The translations under genes were made by a program, and so were the position numbers. DNA of 64,000 bases from Planococcus shixiaomingii (GTDB lineage Bacteria > Bacillota > Bacilli > Bacillales_A > Planococcaceae), in the NCBI RefSeq assembly GCF_030413615.1, contig NZ_CP129236.1, forward strand, positions 2,774,001-2,838,000. The letters are read 5' to 3'. The notes beneath the pieces were generated by a model. It did not search any database, was not told the origin of the DNA, and saw only the letters and a program-made list of their open reading frames with translations. How positions within the stretch are numbered: position 1 is the first letter of the stretch; each line of letters starts with the position of its first letter. Of the stretch, positions 38,570 through 46,297 are shown one piece after another.

Positions 38570-38728
38570 TTTAAAACCGCCTTAGCTGTACTCCAATGCG
38601 CTCGTTTAAATAACTTTACTTCTTTGTGCCTGTAATTATGTTAACAAGTATATCACTATATAAGGAAATTCGTATATTTAAACATATTACTAATTATCTG
38701 ATTATATTCTACTACAGGGGGAATTAAA

Positions 38729-39364
38729 ATGCGAGAGAATTACAAGACCGTGGGTGAATTTGCTGATGCGGAAATCGTTATCCAGAAGTCCCGATTTATT
38801 GGACATGCTGCCCGAGCGGAAACTGAAAAAGAAGCACTTGATTTTATCGCTTCCATTAAAAGCATCCACCGCTCCGCCACACATAACTGCTCAGCTTACT
38901 TAATCGGCGAACACGACTCGGTCCAAAAAGCGAATGATGACGGAGAACCGAGCGGAACTGCTGGAATTCCGATATTAGAAGTATTAAAAAAACAAGGTTT
39001 AAAAGATGTGGTAGTGGTCATAACCCGCTATTATGGCGGCATTAAACTCGGTGGTGGCGGATTGATCCGTGCTTACGGCAAAGCTACAACAACAGCCCTA
39101 GACGCTGCTGGCATAGTTGAGCGGAAGCTTCATCATCTAATGAAAATTTCCGTAGATTACACATGGCTGGGAAAAGTGGAAAACGAAGTCCGCCAGTCCG
39201 AGTACCTACTCAAGGAAATCCAGTATACAGAAGGCGTTGACCTTTACGTGCATGTACCAGCAGAAAATGAAGGAAATTTCATTGAGTGGATGAAGGAAAT
39301 CACCAACGGCCAAGGGGAAATCAGCTGTTTTGAAAAAGAATTTCTTGAATTTAAAATATCATGA
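38729..39364 (+). CDS. yvyE: YigZ/YvyE family protein (UPF0029)
   Basis: 211 residues: N-terminal impact domain (KSRFIGHAARAETEKEALDFI, GEPSGTAGIPILEVL, TRYYGGIKLGGGGLIRAYG) and C-terminal DUF1949. Related to IMPACT proteins; cellular role unclear. Divergent from degS, as in B. subtilis. Ribosome site GGGGG is modest. Confidence 0.92.
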   Translation: MRENYKTVGEFADAEIVIQKSRFIGHAARAETEKEALDFIASIKSIHRSATHNCSAYLIGEHDSVQKANDDGEPSGTAGIPILEVLKKQGLKDVVVVITRYYGGIKLGGGGLIRAYGKATTTALDAAGIVERKLHHLMKISVDYTWLGKVENEVRQSEYLLKEIQYTEGVDLYVHVPAENEGNFIEWMKEITNGQGEISCFEKEFLEFKIS

Positions 39365-39481
39365 GACTTTTCGTTTACGCCATGGGAGTTTCGTTGTATA
39401 ATATGTTTTAAAAGTTTAAGAAAACATTGGAAAACTCGAATTGAATACTCGGTTAGCCATCCTAAAAAAGGAGCTTCGACC

Positions 39482-40525
39482 ATGAACCGTAAAAATTATC
39501 GAAAGAATAAGTCGAGCAGAAAACGTACGACTGTTAAGGTTCTTTTGACATTGGCTGTTTCACTGCTAATTTGTGGATCCGCTTTTGGAATATACCTGGT
39601 AAAAAAAGCGGAAAACGCCGCAAATCTTGCTTTTGAACAACTAGACCGAGAAAAGTCCAAGCTTCGCGAAGAACAAGTGGAACCTTTGCATGATAACATC
39701 TCCATATTATTCATCGGGGTGGATAACAGCCAAAAACGCGGTGCAGCATCGAATAACACCCGTTCTGACGCCTTAGTCCTTGCAACTTTAAATAATGCAG
39801 AGAAGTCAGTGAAGCTTGTCAGCATCCCTCGAGATACCTACACGTTCATTCCCGATGCTGGGCATAAAGATAAGATCACACATGCATATGGCTTTAATGG
39901 CCCCACTTCTACCATAGGAGCTGTGGAAGAATTACTGGCAGTGCCGGTCGATTATTACGTTAATATGAACTTTGATGCTTTCATCGATGTAATAGATGCC
40001 CTAGGAGGCATAACCGCAGAAGTTCCATATGACTTAAAAGAACAAGATGAAAACGACAAAAAAGACGCAATTGTTCTTCAAAAAGGCGTTCAAAATCTGA
40101 ACGGCAGCCAAGCGCTTGCACTGGCAAGAACCCGTCATTATGACAATGACATCGAACGAGGAAAACGCCAGCAAATGATTTTGCAGGCAATTATGGATAA
40201 AGCCTTATCAGCCGGCTCGATTACGAAATATGGCGGTGTGATTGAAGCAGTTGGCGATAACATGAAGACCAACTTATCCTTCCAAGACATGCAGGCATTT
40301 TTCGAATATGCCAAAGGCGGAAAACCGGATGTGGAAACATTGACAGTTGATGGATATGACGACATGTCTACCGGCACTTATTACTGGCAGCTTAAAGAAG
40401 ACTCACTCATAGAAATACAAGATATTCTACAAAGTCATTTAGGACTGCAACCGGATACTTCAAGTTTATCCGATAGCGGAGATACTACTTTTGCAGAAAA
40501 CAAAAACCCAGAATCCTTACAGTAA
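39482..40525 (+). CDS. LytR-CpsA-Psr wall-polymer ligase (TagU-like)
   Basis: 347 residues: basic N-terminus, one membrane helix (about 22-42), then the extracellular LCP domain with RSDALVLATLN, SIPRDTYTFIP, the Asp/Arg-rich active region, and ALARTRHYDNDIERGKRQQ. Attaches wall teichoic acid or other glycopolymers to peptidoglycan. Its neighbour tagO makes the lipid-linked precursor. Confidence 0.93.
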   Translation: MNRKNYRKNKSSRKRTTVKVLLTLAVSLLICGSAFGIYLVKKAENAANLAFEQLDREKSKLREEQVEPLHDNISILFIGVDNSQKRGAASNNTRSDALVLATLNNAEKSVKLVSIPRDTYTFIPDAGHKDKITHAYGFNGPTSTIGAVEELLAVPVDYYVNMNFDAFIDVIDALGGITAEVPYDLKEQDENDKKDAIVLQKGVQNLNGSQALALARTRHYDNDIERGKRQQMILQAIMDKALSAGSITKYGGVIEAVGDNMKTNLSFQDMQAFFEYAKGGKPDVETLTVDGYDDMSTGTYYWQLKEDSLIEIQDILQSHLGLQPDTSSLSDSGDTTFAENKNPESLQ

Positions 40526-40546
40526 TTGCTGTAAGGATTCTGGGTT
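40506..40546 (+). terminator. Terminator of the LCP gene, overlapping its last codons
   Basis: Arms AACCCAGAATCCTTACAG and its complement, 6-nt loop, then T7. The final codons and stop (40523-40525) lie in the left arm and loop. Confidence 0.92.
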
Positions 40547-40608
40547 TTTTTCATGCCCAAATAAAAACAGATTGATCAAAAAGCGTATTAGCTTTTCGGT
40601 CAATCCGT

Positions 40609-41685
40609 TTATTTACCGATCATTTTCACTAAATTAATTAAAGGGCGATAGTTTTTTCCAGCAAGCCCTACAACTTCTACAAATAACTCAATCGCTATTA
40701 ACATGAGGCTGATTAACAAAATGCCGCCCCATAAAGTTGCTTGTGAGAACAATAGCGCCGCAAGCCCAAATAAAATGGCTACTCCATAGATGATTAAAAC
40801 GGTCTGGCTATGCGAAAAACCGATGTTCAACAAACAATGGTGCAAATGCGATTTGTCGGCAGCTGCCAATGGCTGCTTTTCGCGCAAGCGGCGGACAATC
40901 GCAAAGAACGTATCAGAAATCGGAACACCGAGCATGATGATTGGAATGATTAAGGCAACAATCGTAACGTTTTTGAAGCCCATCAAGGCAAATACCGAAA
41001 TCATAAATCCTAAAAATAAGGCTCCCGTATCCCCCAAAAATATCTTTGCTGGATAAAAATTATAAAACAAGAAACCGAGTGAACTGGCAGCAAGCAACGC
41101 CGTAAGCGACATGACAAAAACGTCTCCCATAATAAAAGCCATTACAGAAAGCGTCAACAGCGCTATTGAAGATACTCCCGTCGCTAACCCATCGAGCCCG
41201 TCAATCAAATTAATAGCATTTGTAATTCCGATAATCCACAACAAGGTTAAGGGAATACTGAAGTAACCGAAATCCAGTTCACCGCCAAAAGGCAAGTTAA
41301 TGAACGAAATCTCCAGCCCACCACCTATAGCAATGATACTAGCCGCTAAAAATTGACCTAGCAATTTTGCTTTCGCTGTTATTTCATAAATATCATCCAA
41401 TACACCTGTAATGATAATTAGGAAGGCTCCGATTAATATCGCTAAATCAAGTGGAATAATTCCAGCTTCTGCCGAGCCGAAAACCGGTTCGCTCGGACGC
41501 AGAATAAAATACCCGATTAAAAACGAGCCGAATATAGCTAAACCGCCTAATCGCGGCATGACTTTTGCATGTACTTTTCGGAAATTTGGACGGTCGACTG
41601 CTCCTAAGCGAAAAGCAATTCGCTTCACAAGCGGAGTCAGAACAATTGAAGCGATGAATGCCACAACCATTGTAAGGTATAGCAT
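40609..41685 (-). CDS. tagO: Undecaprenyl-phosphate GlcNAc-1-phosphate transferase
   Basis: 358 residues with about eleven membrane helices of the MraY/WecA fold. Visible motifs: GVLDDIYEIT (metal-binding Asp pair), NAINLIDGLDGLA, and FFNFYPAKIFLGDTGA-like FLFYNFYPAKIFLGDTGA, plus the HLHH-like KSHLHHCLL. First step of wall teichoic acid linkage-unit synthesis. Confidence 0.94.
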   Translation of the reverse strand: MLYLTMVVAFIASIVLTPLVKRIAFRLGAVDRPNFRKVHAKVMPRLGGLAIFGSFLIGYFILRPSEPVFGSAEAGIIPLDLAILIGAFLIIITGVLDDIYEITAKAKLLGQFLAASIIAIGGGLEISFINLPFGGELDFGYFSIPLTLLWIIGITNAINLIDGLDGLATGVSSIALLTLSVMAFIMGDVFVMSLTALLAASSLGFLFYNFYPAKIFLGDTGALFLGFMISVFALMGFKNVTIVALIIPIIMLGVPISDTFFAIVRRLREKQPLAAADKSHLHHCLLNIGFSHSQTVLIIYGVAILFGLAALLFSQATLWGGILLISLMLIAIELFVEVVGLAGKNYRPLINLVKMIGK

Positions 41686-42138
41686 GTTTATCCTCCTTAG
41701 AACTCATCAATATACATAAGAATCCATTATTGTATTATACCACCTTGGTGTATAAAATAAAACCTTATATGTATCCATACTGTTCTTTCTTTTATGTACT
41801 TAGACGCGCCTTTTCCAGGAAGGTTTCGTTGCCGTCGTATTTTTTGCAAGATCCAACTGCACAGATTGAACTAAAAAACTCTACTAACAATTTCTATATT
41901 AAATGGTTCTTTGTGAAAACAAAGTAGCTTTTCTTTACGCCCAACTCCCTTCTTTAACCATTTGAATAAAAGATTCATTATAAAATTCCACTCGACAATA
42001 GCAGTTTCTCACAACGCTAAATTCTTTGTTAATATACGCTTTTCTGAGAATATGGCACTCTAGCAATTTTAGTGGAATGTGATATACTAAACTTGAGTTT
42101 GAATATTACAATAATTTTGACAAGAGGTGCAAACCGGA
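41686..42138. other. Intergenic region tagO / small LRV gene
   Basis: About 450 nt, AT-rich. It should hold the tagO promoter at the left. An extended -10 (TG-A-TATACT, 42080-42088) lies 51 nt before the next start on the plus strand. No convincing gene or structured RNA was seen. Confidence 0.5.
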
Positions 42139-42423
42139 ATGAATGGCGATCTGCAATTTTACGCAGGGAAAACCGAATGGTCTCCTTGGGATGAAGCCGC
42201 TGTATTGAAAATGAGTTACGAATTGCGCGCTGAGTTGGCCACAACCATCACCTGCGTAGGATTATTAGTCGACTTGTCCATGGACCAACATGCAATAGTG
42301 CGAAAAGGGGTCGCACTAAATCCTTTCACACCAATTACTACCCTTAAAAGATTAGCTGAACAAGATCTGTGCAGCAGTGTGCAGGACTCTGCAAAAAAGA
42401 CTTTAGCTGTTCTGACATCTTAA
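42139..42423 (+). CDS. Small LRV-like (HEAT-type) protein
   Basis: 94 residues, ATG 9 nt after AAGAGGTG. The C-terminal half (VRKGVALNPFTPITTLKRLA ... VQDSAKKTL) fits the leucine-rich-variant repeat pattern (VAxNPxTPxxxLxxLA). The N-terminal half (WSPWDEAAVLKMSYELRAELA) is helical and not recognised. Cytosolic, function unknown. Confidence 0.65.
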   Translation: MNGDLQFYAGKTEWSPWDEAAVLKMSYELRAELATTITCVGLLVDLSMDQHAIVRKGVALNPFTPITTLKRLAEQDLCSSVQDSAKKTLAVLTS

Positions 42424-42471
42424 TACTAGCTTTTTAATAGGCGACGTTATGCCACGGCTATACCGTCTTGC

Positions 42472-42496
42472 GTTTATTTTCTCGAACAAAGGGTAT
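42472..42496 (+). promoter_or_regulatory. Sigma-B-type promoter of csbD
   Basis: GTTTAT (42472-42477), 13-nt spacer, GGGTAT (42491-42496): a near-perfect match to the sigma-B consensus, 35 nt before the csbD start. Confidence 0.88.
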
Positions 42497-42531
42497 ACCA
42501 TTACTAACACAACAAGAAGGAGGAAATTATA

Positions 42532-42714
42532 ATGAGTGGACTTTCCGATAAACTTAAAAGTGCAGTAAGCAAAGGCAAAGGCGAAGTTAAAGACCAGGTA
42601 GGTAACGCAACTGGCGACCGCAAAACACAAAATGAAGGTAAAATGGATAAAGCAAAAGGTGAATTCCAAAAAACCGTCGGTGAATTTAAAGATGCAACGA
42701 AACCTAAAAAATAA
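42532..42714 (+). CDS. csbD: CsbD-family general stress protein
   Basis: 60 residues, highly hydrophilic and Lys/Gly/Asp-rich. Repeated KxKGExK and DKAKGEFQK segments are typical of CsbD. Controlled by sigma B in B. subtilis, and the promoter here fits. Ribosome site GAAGGAGG. Molecular role unknown. Confidence 0.92.
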   Translation: MSGLSDKLKSAVSKGKGEVKDQVGNATGDRKTQNEGKMDKAKGEFQKTVGEFKDATKPKK

Positions 42715-42716
42715 GC

Positions 42717-42743
42717 AAAAACCGGTCATTTGACCGGTTTTTT
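42717..42743. terminator. Terminator downstream of csbD
   Basis: Arms AAAACCGGTCA and TGACCGGTTTT with a 2-nt loop, then T-run. Confidence 0.88.
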
Positions 42744-42773
42744 ATTTTCCCTTTAAGAACGGATCCTAAAAAA

Positions 42774-42794
42774 ACAGCCCCGGTAATGGGGCTG
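42774..42794 (-). terminator. Terminator downstream of the 311-aa stress protein gene
   Basis: Arms CAGCCCC and GGGGCTG with a 6-nt loop; on the minus strand it is followed by seven T. Confidence 0.85.
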
Positions 42795-42802
42795 CAAAGG
42801 AA

Positions 42803-43738
42803 TTAGAATAATTTTGATGTAGGCGGTATGTCGTTTTTCTTATCAATTTTATCTTCAAGACGTCGTCCACTTCTTGTATTCTGGCCTTGATCATAATCGT
42901 CTCTTTGATTATTCAATAAATGTTCTTCTTCTGAATCCCGGCCGAAAGGAGCTGGCCCTAAGTTTGGATCAACCCCAGGAGACTGTTCGTCCTGCCGGCG
43001 GTTTATGCCGTCTTCCCGGTTTAAATTATCTTGGCCTTCTGTTGATTGCAAACCTGGTTCATGATCCATTGTCTTTTCTTCAACTGCCCCTTCGTCTTTA
43101 GGCATTGCCCCTCCAGTGGGATGAATGTTTTCCCCTTTTATACGAGAATCTTTCATCTCGTTTCCGTATCCGGCATTTCCATGCTGATCTTCTCTCGACA
43201 CTTCACTTGTATAAATTTCATTGGAATAGCGGTCGCCAGATGCATTTGAAGTTACATCCTTATCCTCTATTTTCGCATCATTATGTTTTAAGTCATCGCG
43301 TTCCACATCTCTTCCAAATGGCGCAATAGCGGTATTCCGTCCTACTTCATCGCTTCTAATTACTTTAGTATCTCCCGCGACAGTACTAGATGTGCCAGAT
43401 CCTCCTCCTTGAGGTGAACTGTCTGTATAAAGCAGAATTGCACCATTTTCCAAATCTCGCTGGTAAGCATCTTTCGTCGCTTCATCCAAATCAAGCTTCC
43501 CTAATTCTGTCCGCACTGCATCTTCTCCACTGAACATTGATTTGAATTTACTGCCCATTGAACTTCCTTCATGTGTATGGACATCACTTTGATCATCGAC
43601 CAGGTTAATGACAGAAGAATCGTTCACCAGCACATGTAAATCGCCTTCGTGATACCCACGTGACTTTAACTCTTTAATTTTGTTAATAAGTTCTTCTTGG
43701 CTGTAAAGCATTTGATATTCATAGTTTGATCGATCCAT
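42803..43738 (-). CDS. Gsp17M-like general stress protein with long hydrophilic tail
   Basis: 311 residues. The N-terminal about 105 residues are a Gsp17M/YflT domain (YEYQMLYSQEELINKIKELK, HVLVNDSS, FSGEDAV, GAILLYTDSS). About 200 residues of charged, Asn/Asp/Gly-rich, probably disordered sequence follow, with two PFGRD motifs (APFGRDVERDDL and APFGRDSEEEHLL). A sigma-B-type promoter lies upstream. The tail suggests a hydration or desiccation role, but that is inference. Confidence 0.8.
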   Translation of the reverse strand: MDRSNYEYQMLYSQEELINKIKELKSRGYHEGDLHVLVNDSSVINLVDDQSDVHTHEGSSMGSKFKSMFSGEDAVRTELGKLDLDEATKDAYQRDLENGAILLYTDSSPQGGGSGTSSTVAGDTKVIRSDEVGRNTAIAPFGRDVERDDLKHNDAKIEDKDVTSNASGDRYSNEIYTSEVSREDQHGNAGYGNEMKDSRIKGENIHPTGGAMPKDEGAVEEKTMDHEPGLQSTEGQDNLNREDGINRRQDEQSPGVDPNLGPAPFGRDSEEEHLLNNQRDDYDQGQNTRSGRRLEDKIDKKNDIPPTSKLF

Positions 43739-43773
43739 TTTTTCAGCCTCCTGATTATTGTCTTAATTTATGT

Positions 43774-43800
43774 CTACCCTAACGACCCGAACGATAAAAC
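43774..43800 (-). promoter_or_regulatory. Sigma-B-type promoter of the 311-aa stress protein gene
   Basis: Minus strand: GTTTTA (43795-43800), 15-nt spacer, GGGTAG (43774-43779). Confidence 0.75.
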
Positions 43801-43856
43801 ATGGAAAATTAAGAATGCTCCTCTACGCCGTTATCTAAAGCAGGCTGTAAGTACAA

Positions 43857-43888
43857 AAAACCTTTCCAGCAATTGCTGGAAAGGTTTT
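43857..43888 (-). terminator. Terminator downstream of the 191-aa stress protein gene
   Basis: Perfect 16-bp-arm palindrome centred on AATT (AAAACCTTTCCAGCAA and complement), T-run on the minus strand. Confidence 0.85.
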
Positions 43889-43899
43889 AAATCTTTTAC

Positions 43900-44475
43900 T
43901 TAATAATTTTTTGCATTGCCTGATCGGGTTATCTTTACATCCGGTTTTTCAGTTGAAGAAAAAGTTAAATGTTCTTCATCTTTAACAAGGGTTGGATCTT
44001 CCTGAAAAGTTCCGCCTCGCACAAACCGATCTTCTTGTTCATCAAATTCATTATCCACTGAATTTACAAATTCATTCGTAGAAGGTTCAACACGGTTTCC
44101 CTCTCGATCTCGGAAACCGCCTTCTTCTAAAACATCCAACGGTCCCTCGTTCTCATTTTCAACGTAAATCAAGACGCCACCTTGAGAAATATTTTCTGAA
44201 TAACGTTCAGTTTCAGAATCGCTTAACCCAAGTGATTTGACTCCAGTAAGAGCACTATCTCCTCCTGAAAAGATTCCTTTGAATGAATCTTTAAATGATC
44301 CAGCTTTTTCTGCATCAACATTTGTCTCATTTTCAACATGATCGAAATGGCTACTATCTTTCGCCATTACGTGAATTTTATTTTCATCATATCCCTGTAA
44401 CTTAAGATTATTAATTTTATCTACAGCTTCTTGTTCTGAAAATACAACAGCTATTACGTGCTTATCTTTTTCCAT
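43900..44475 (-). CDS. Gsp17M/YflT-family general stress protein
   Basis: 191 residues: N-terminal Gsp17M domain (HVIAVVFSEQEAVDKINNLK, HVMAKDSSHF, FSGGDSALTGVKSLG, GVLIYVENE), then an acidic tail of about 75 residues. A paralogue of the 311-aa protein encoded 160 nt downstream; each has its own sigma-B-like promoter and terminator. Function unknown beyond stress induction. Confidence 0.85.
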   Translation of the reverse strand: MEKDKHVIAVVFSEQEAVDKINNLKLQGYDENKIHVMAKDSSHFDHVENETNVDAEKAGSFKDSFKGIFSGGDSALTGVKSLGLSDSETERYSENISQGGVLIYVENENEGPLDVLEEGGFRDREGNRVEPSTNEFVNSVDNEFDEQEDRFVRGGTFQEDPTLVKDEEHLTFSSTEKPDVKITRSGNAKNY

Positions 44476-44513
44476 TTACTGAACCTCCAGTTAAAATCCT
44501 TATTTTAAGTACA

Positions 44514-44540
44514 TTACCCTAAGTAGAAGTTGCTTTAAAC
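44514..44540 (-). promoter_or_regulatory. Sigma-B-type promoter of the 191-aa stress protein gene
   Basis: Minus strand: GTTTAA (44535-44540), 15-nt spacer, GGGTAA (44514-44519). Confidence 0.78.
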
Positions 44541-44605
44541 TCATAGCAAAATGCATCGTTTTTAACCATTTCATTAAATAGTACAATAGAAGTAACAAAA
44601 ACTAC

Positions 44606-44635
44606 TTGTTATATTTACCATTCCGTACATATAAT
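44606..44635 (+). promoter_or_regulatory. Candidate sigma-A promoter of the RNPP regulator/pro-peptide operon
   Basis: TTGTTA (44606-44611), 18-nt spacer, TATAAT (44630-44635). It predicts a 5' leader of roughly 350 nt before the regulator start. No better promoter was seen nearer the gene. Confidence 0.6.
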
Positions 44636-44647
44636 ATAAAAAAAGAC

Positions 44648-44682
44648 ATTCATAGTTGTGCAAGAAATTCGCCTCTATGAAT
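44648..44682. promoter_or_regulatory. Inverted repeat just downstream of the RNPP operon promoter
   Basis: Perfect 8-bp arms ATTCATAG (44648-44655) and CTATGAAT (44675-44682) with a 19-nt spacer. Starting about 13 nt after the -10, it sits where a repressor or autoregulator would act. It is a candidate binding site for the regulator encoded downstream, or a leader hairpin. Confidence 0.5.
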
Positions 44683-44995
44683 AATTTTAATACACCCATT
44701 TTCCACGTCTTTAAAGCTTCTTCTGTCTACTGCTTTTCTTATTTTATCTAGGCATTTTTTACTTTTTTTATCTAATAGAAAATATAACCATATAAAATGC
44801 AGTTTATTTCGAAAATTGATGATATTATGGGTGAAAGAGACACTTTAAAAGTATATTTAGAATATGGGGGCGAAGAAAATCGTACTCAACAAATCTTCTT
44901 TAACTTACATTTTCAATAAAACACAGACCCCAGACAGTAACTCTCCTACATGGATGAATGAAGTACTGCCCATGCAATTGGAAAGGAGAGAAGCA
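44683..44995 (+). other. Long AT-rich leader of the RNPP operon
   Basis: About 310 nt with no recognised riboswitch or terminator. The regulator reading frame stays open upstream to 44864 (ATGGGG...), but that start has no ribosome site. Confidence 0.5.
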
Positions 44996-46297
44996 ATGGA
45001 AATTGGATTCCGGCTCAAATATCATCGTATAAAAAAGAAAATGAGTGTGGAAGAACTGGCATCCGGCATTATCCCTTCACGTGAACTAAAGAAAATAGAA
45101 GCCGGGGCTAAAGCGCCTTCTCTTGAGGATTTGCAAGCCTTATGTAAAAAGTTAGAAATTTCTTTAGCTCCGAAAGATAATCCGATTGGAAAAGTATTAG
45201 TTAAGAACTTTAAATCTTCTTTGTTGCATCCGCAAAATAAAGGTAAAATTATGGAGCAGTATGCAGATATTCATGATCATCCTTTACTTCATGTAGATGA
45301 AGATATTGAGTTGGAATATTCTATTCAACAAATCCGGTATTTTATTATTACTGGAGATTTGGACAGTGCAGATGAAAAGATAAAAGAGATGGATCGTTTT
45401 AAAGAGTTCATGACCCAAGAACAGTTTTACTTATTTCATAAATACAACGGGAATTACCATTATATTTTAAATGACTATGAACAAGCTTTAAAAACCTATC
45501 TTTTAGCTGAGAAAATTGCTCCCCCTTCGCTCTCCGCCTCCGAAACAGGGGATTTGTACTACTCAATCGGCATTAGCGCTACTCAATGTTGGGCTTTTAG
45601 CTTAGCTTATAAATATTCTGAAATGGCTTTAAAAATATACCAACAGGAATTTATACCAAAACGAATTGCAGAATGCCACTTAAATATTGCTATTAATGAG
45701 CGCAGAGTTGGTAATTTTAAAACCGCGAAAGAGCATTACAAACATGCACTTACAATAGGTCAAAAATTAGACAATGAAGTTATAAAATTTAGCACACTAT
45801 ACAACTATGGTTATTTTTATTTCCAGTTTCAGAACTTTGAGTTAGCGATTGAACATCTTGAGGATGCAATGCAGTTTATTCCAAAAGAATATACATCGGA
45901 TGTTTTACTAAATTATTGCATTTTAATTAAGTGCTATATTGAACTTGATAACTATGATGCTGCTAAAGAAATGCTAATAAAAGGTCAAGAAATTATAAAG
46001 GAAAAAAACTTAACACTTGAAACTCCATCAAATAGTCTTTTTAAAGAAGTGTATGTAGAGTTTATGTGCCTTTTTTATTATGTTAACGAAGAATTCAATA
46101 ATTTCGAAGACTACCTATTAGGCAAATTGGTACCCTTATTAGAGAGTCATAATAAATACTTTGAAATAGGTTTTTACTATGGACATTTAGGTAATACTTA
46201 CATTAAACTTGGTGAGTATGAGAAATCTGCACTAATTTTAAGAGAAGCTACAAAGGCCTACAAAAAATTAATGACATTTAACGAGGAGCGAAGTTAA
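44996..46297 (+). CDS. RNPP-type peptide-responsive regulator (XRE HTH plus TPRs)
   Basis: 433 residues from the ATG at 44996, 7 nt after AAAGGAG; the length is close to NprR. The N-terminal HTH (about 4-60, GFRLKYHRIKKKMSVEELAS ... SRELKKIEAGAKAPSLEDLQ) is of the PlcR/NprR kind. The rest is helical tetratricopeptide repeats, best seen at RIAECHLNIAINERRVGNFK, STLYNYGYFYFQFQNFELAI and YGHLGNTYIKLGEYEKSALI. Proteins of this group bind an imported oligopeptide in the TPR groove and change DNA binding. Its TAA overlaps the ATG of the pro-peptide gene. It is more AT-rich than its neighbours, hinting at acquisition. Family call strong; cognate peptide is inference. Confidence 0.86.
   Translation: MEIGFRLKYHRIKKKMSVEELASGIIPSRELKKIEAGAKAPSLEDLQALCKKLEISLAPKDNPIGKVLVKNFKSSLLHPQNKGKIMEQYADIHDHPLLHVDEDIELEYSIQQIRYFIITGDLDSADEKIKEMDRFKEFMTQEQFYLFHKYNGNYHYILNDYEQALKTYLLAEKIAPPSLSASETGDLYYSIGISATQCWAFSLAYKYSEMALKIYQQEFIPKRIAECHLNIAINERRVGNFKTAKEHYKHALTIGQKLDNEVIKFSTLYNYGYFYFQFQNFELAIEHLEDAMQFIPKEYTSDVLLNYCILIKCYIELDNYDAAKEMLIKGQEIIKEKNLTLETPSNSLFKEVYVEFMCLFYYVNEEFNNFEDYLLGKLVPLLESHNKYFEIGFYYGHLGNTYIKLGEYEKSALILREATKAYKKLMTFNEERS

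Noticed and set aside
41730..41927. 65-aa plus-strand frame between tagO and the LRV gene
   Set aside because: No ribosome site and no recognisable features in AT-rich sequence.
43457..43800. Long gap with possible tRNA or other RNA genes in the window
   Set aside because: I looked for tRNA-like cloverleaf ends (GGTTCGAATCC) and found none here or elsewhere in the window.
44864..44995. Upstream in-frame ATG giving a 477-aa regulator
   Set aside because: No ribosome site before 44864. The ATG at 44996 follows AAAGGAG at ideal spacing and begins right at the HTH domain.
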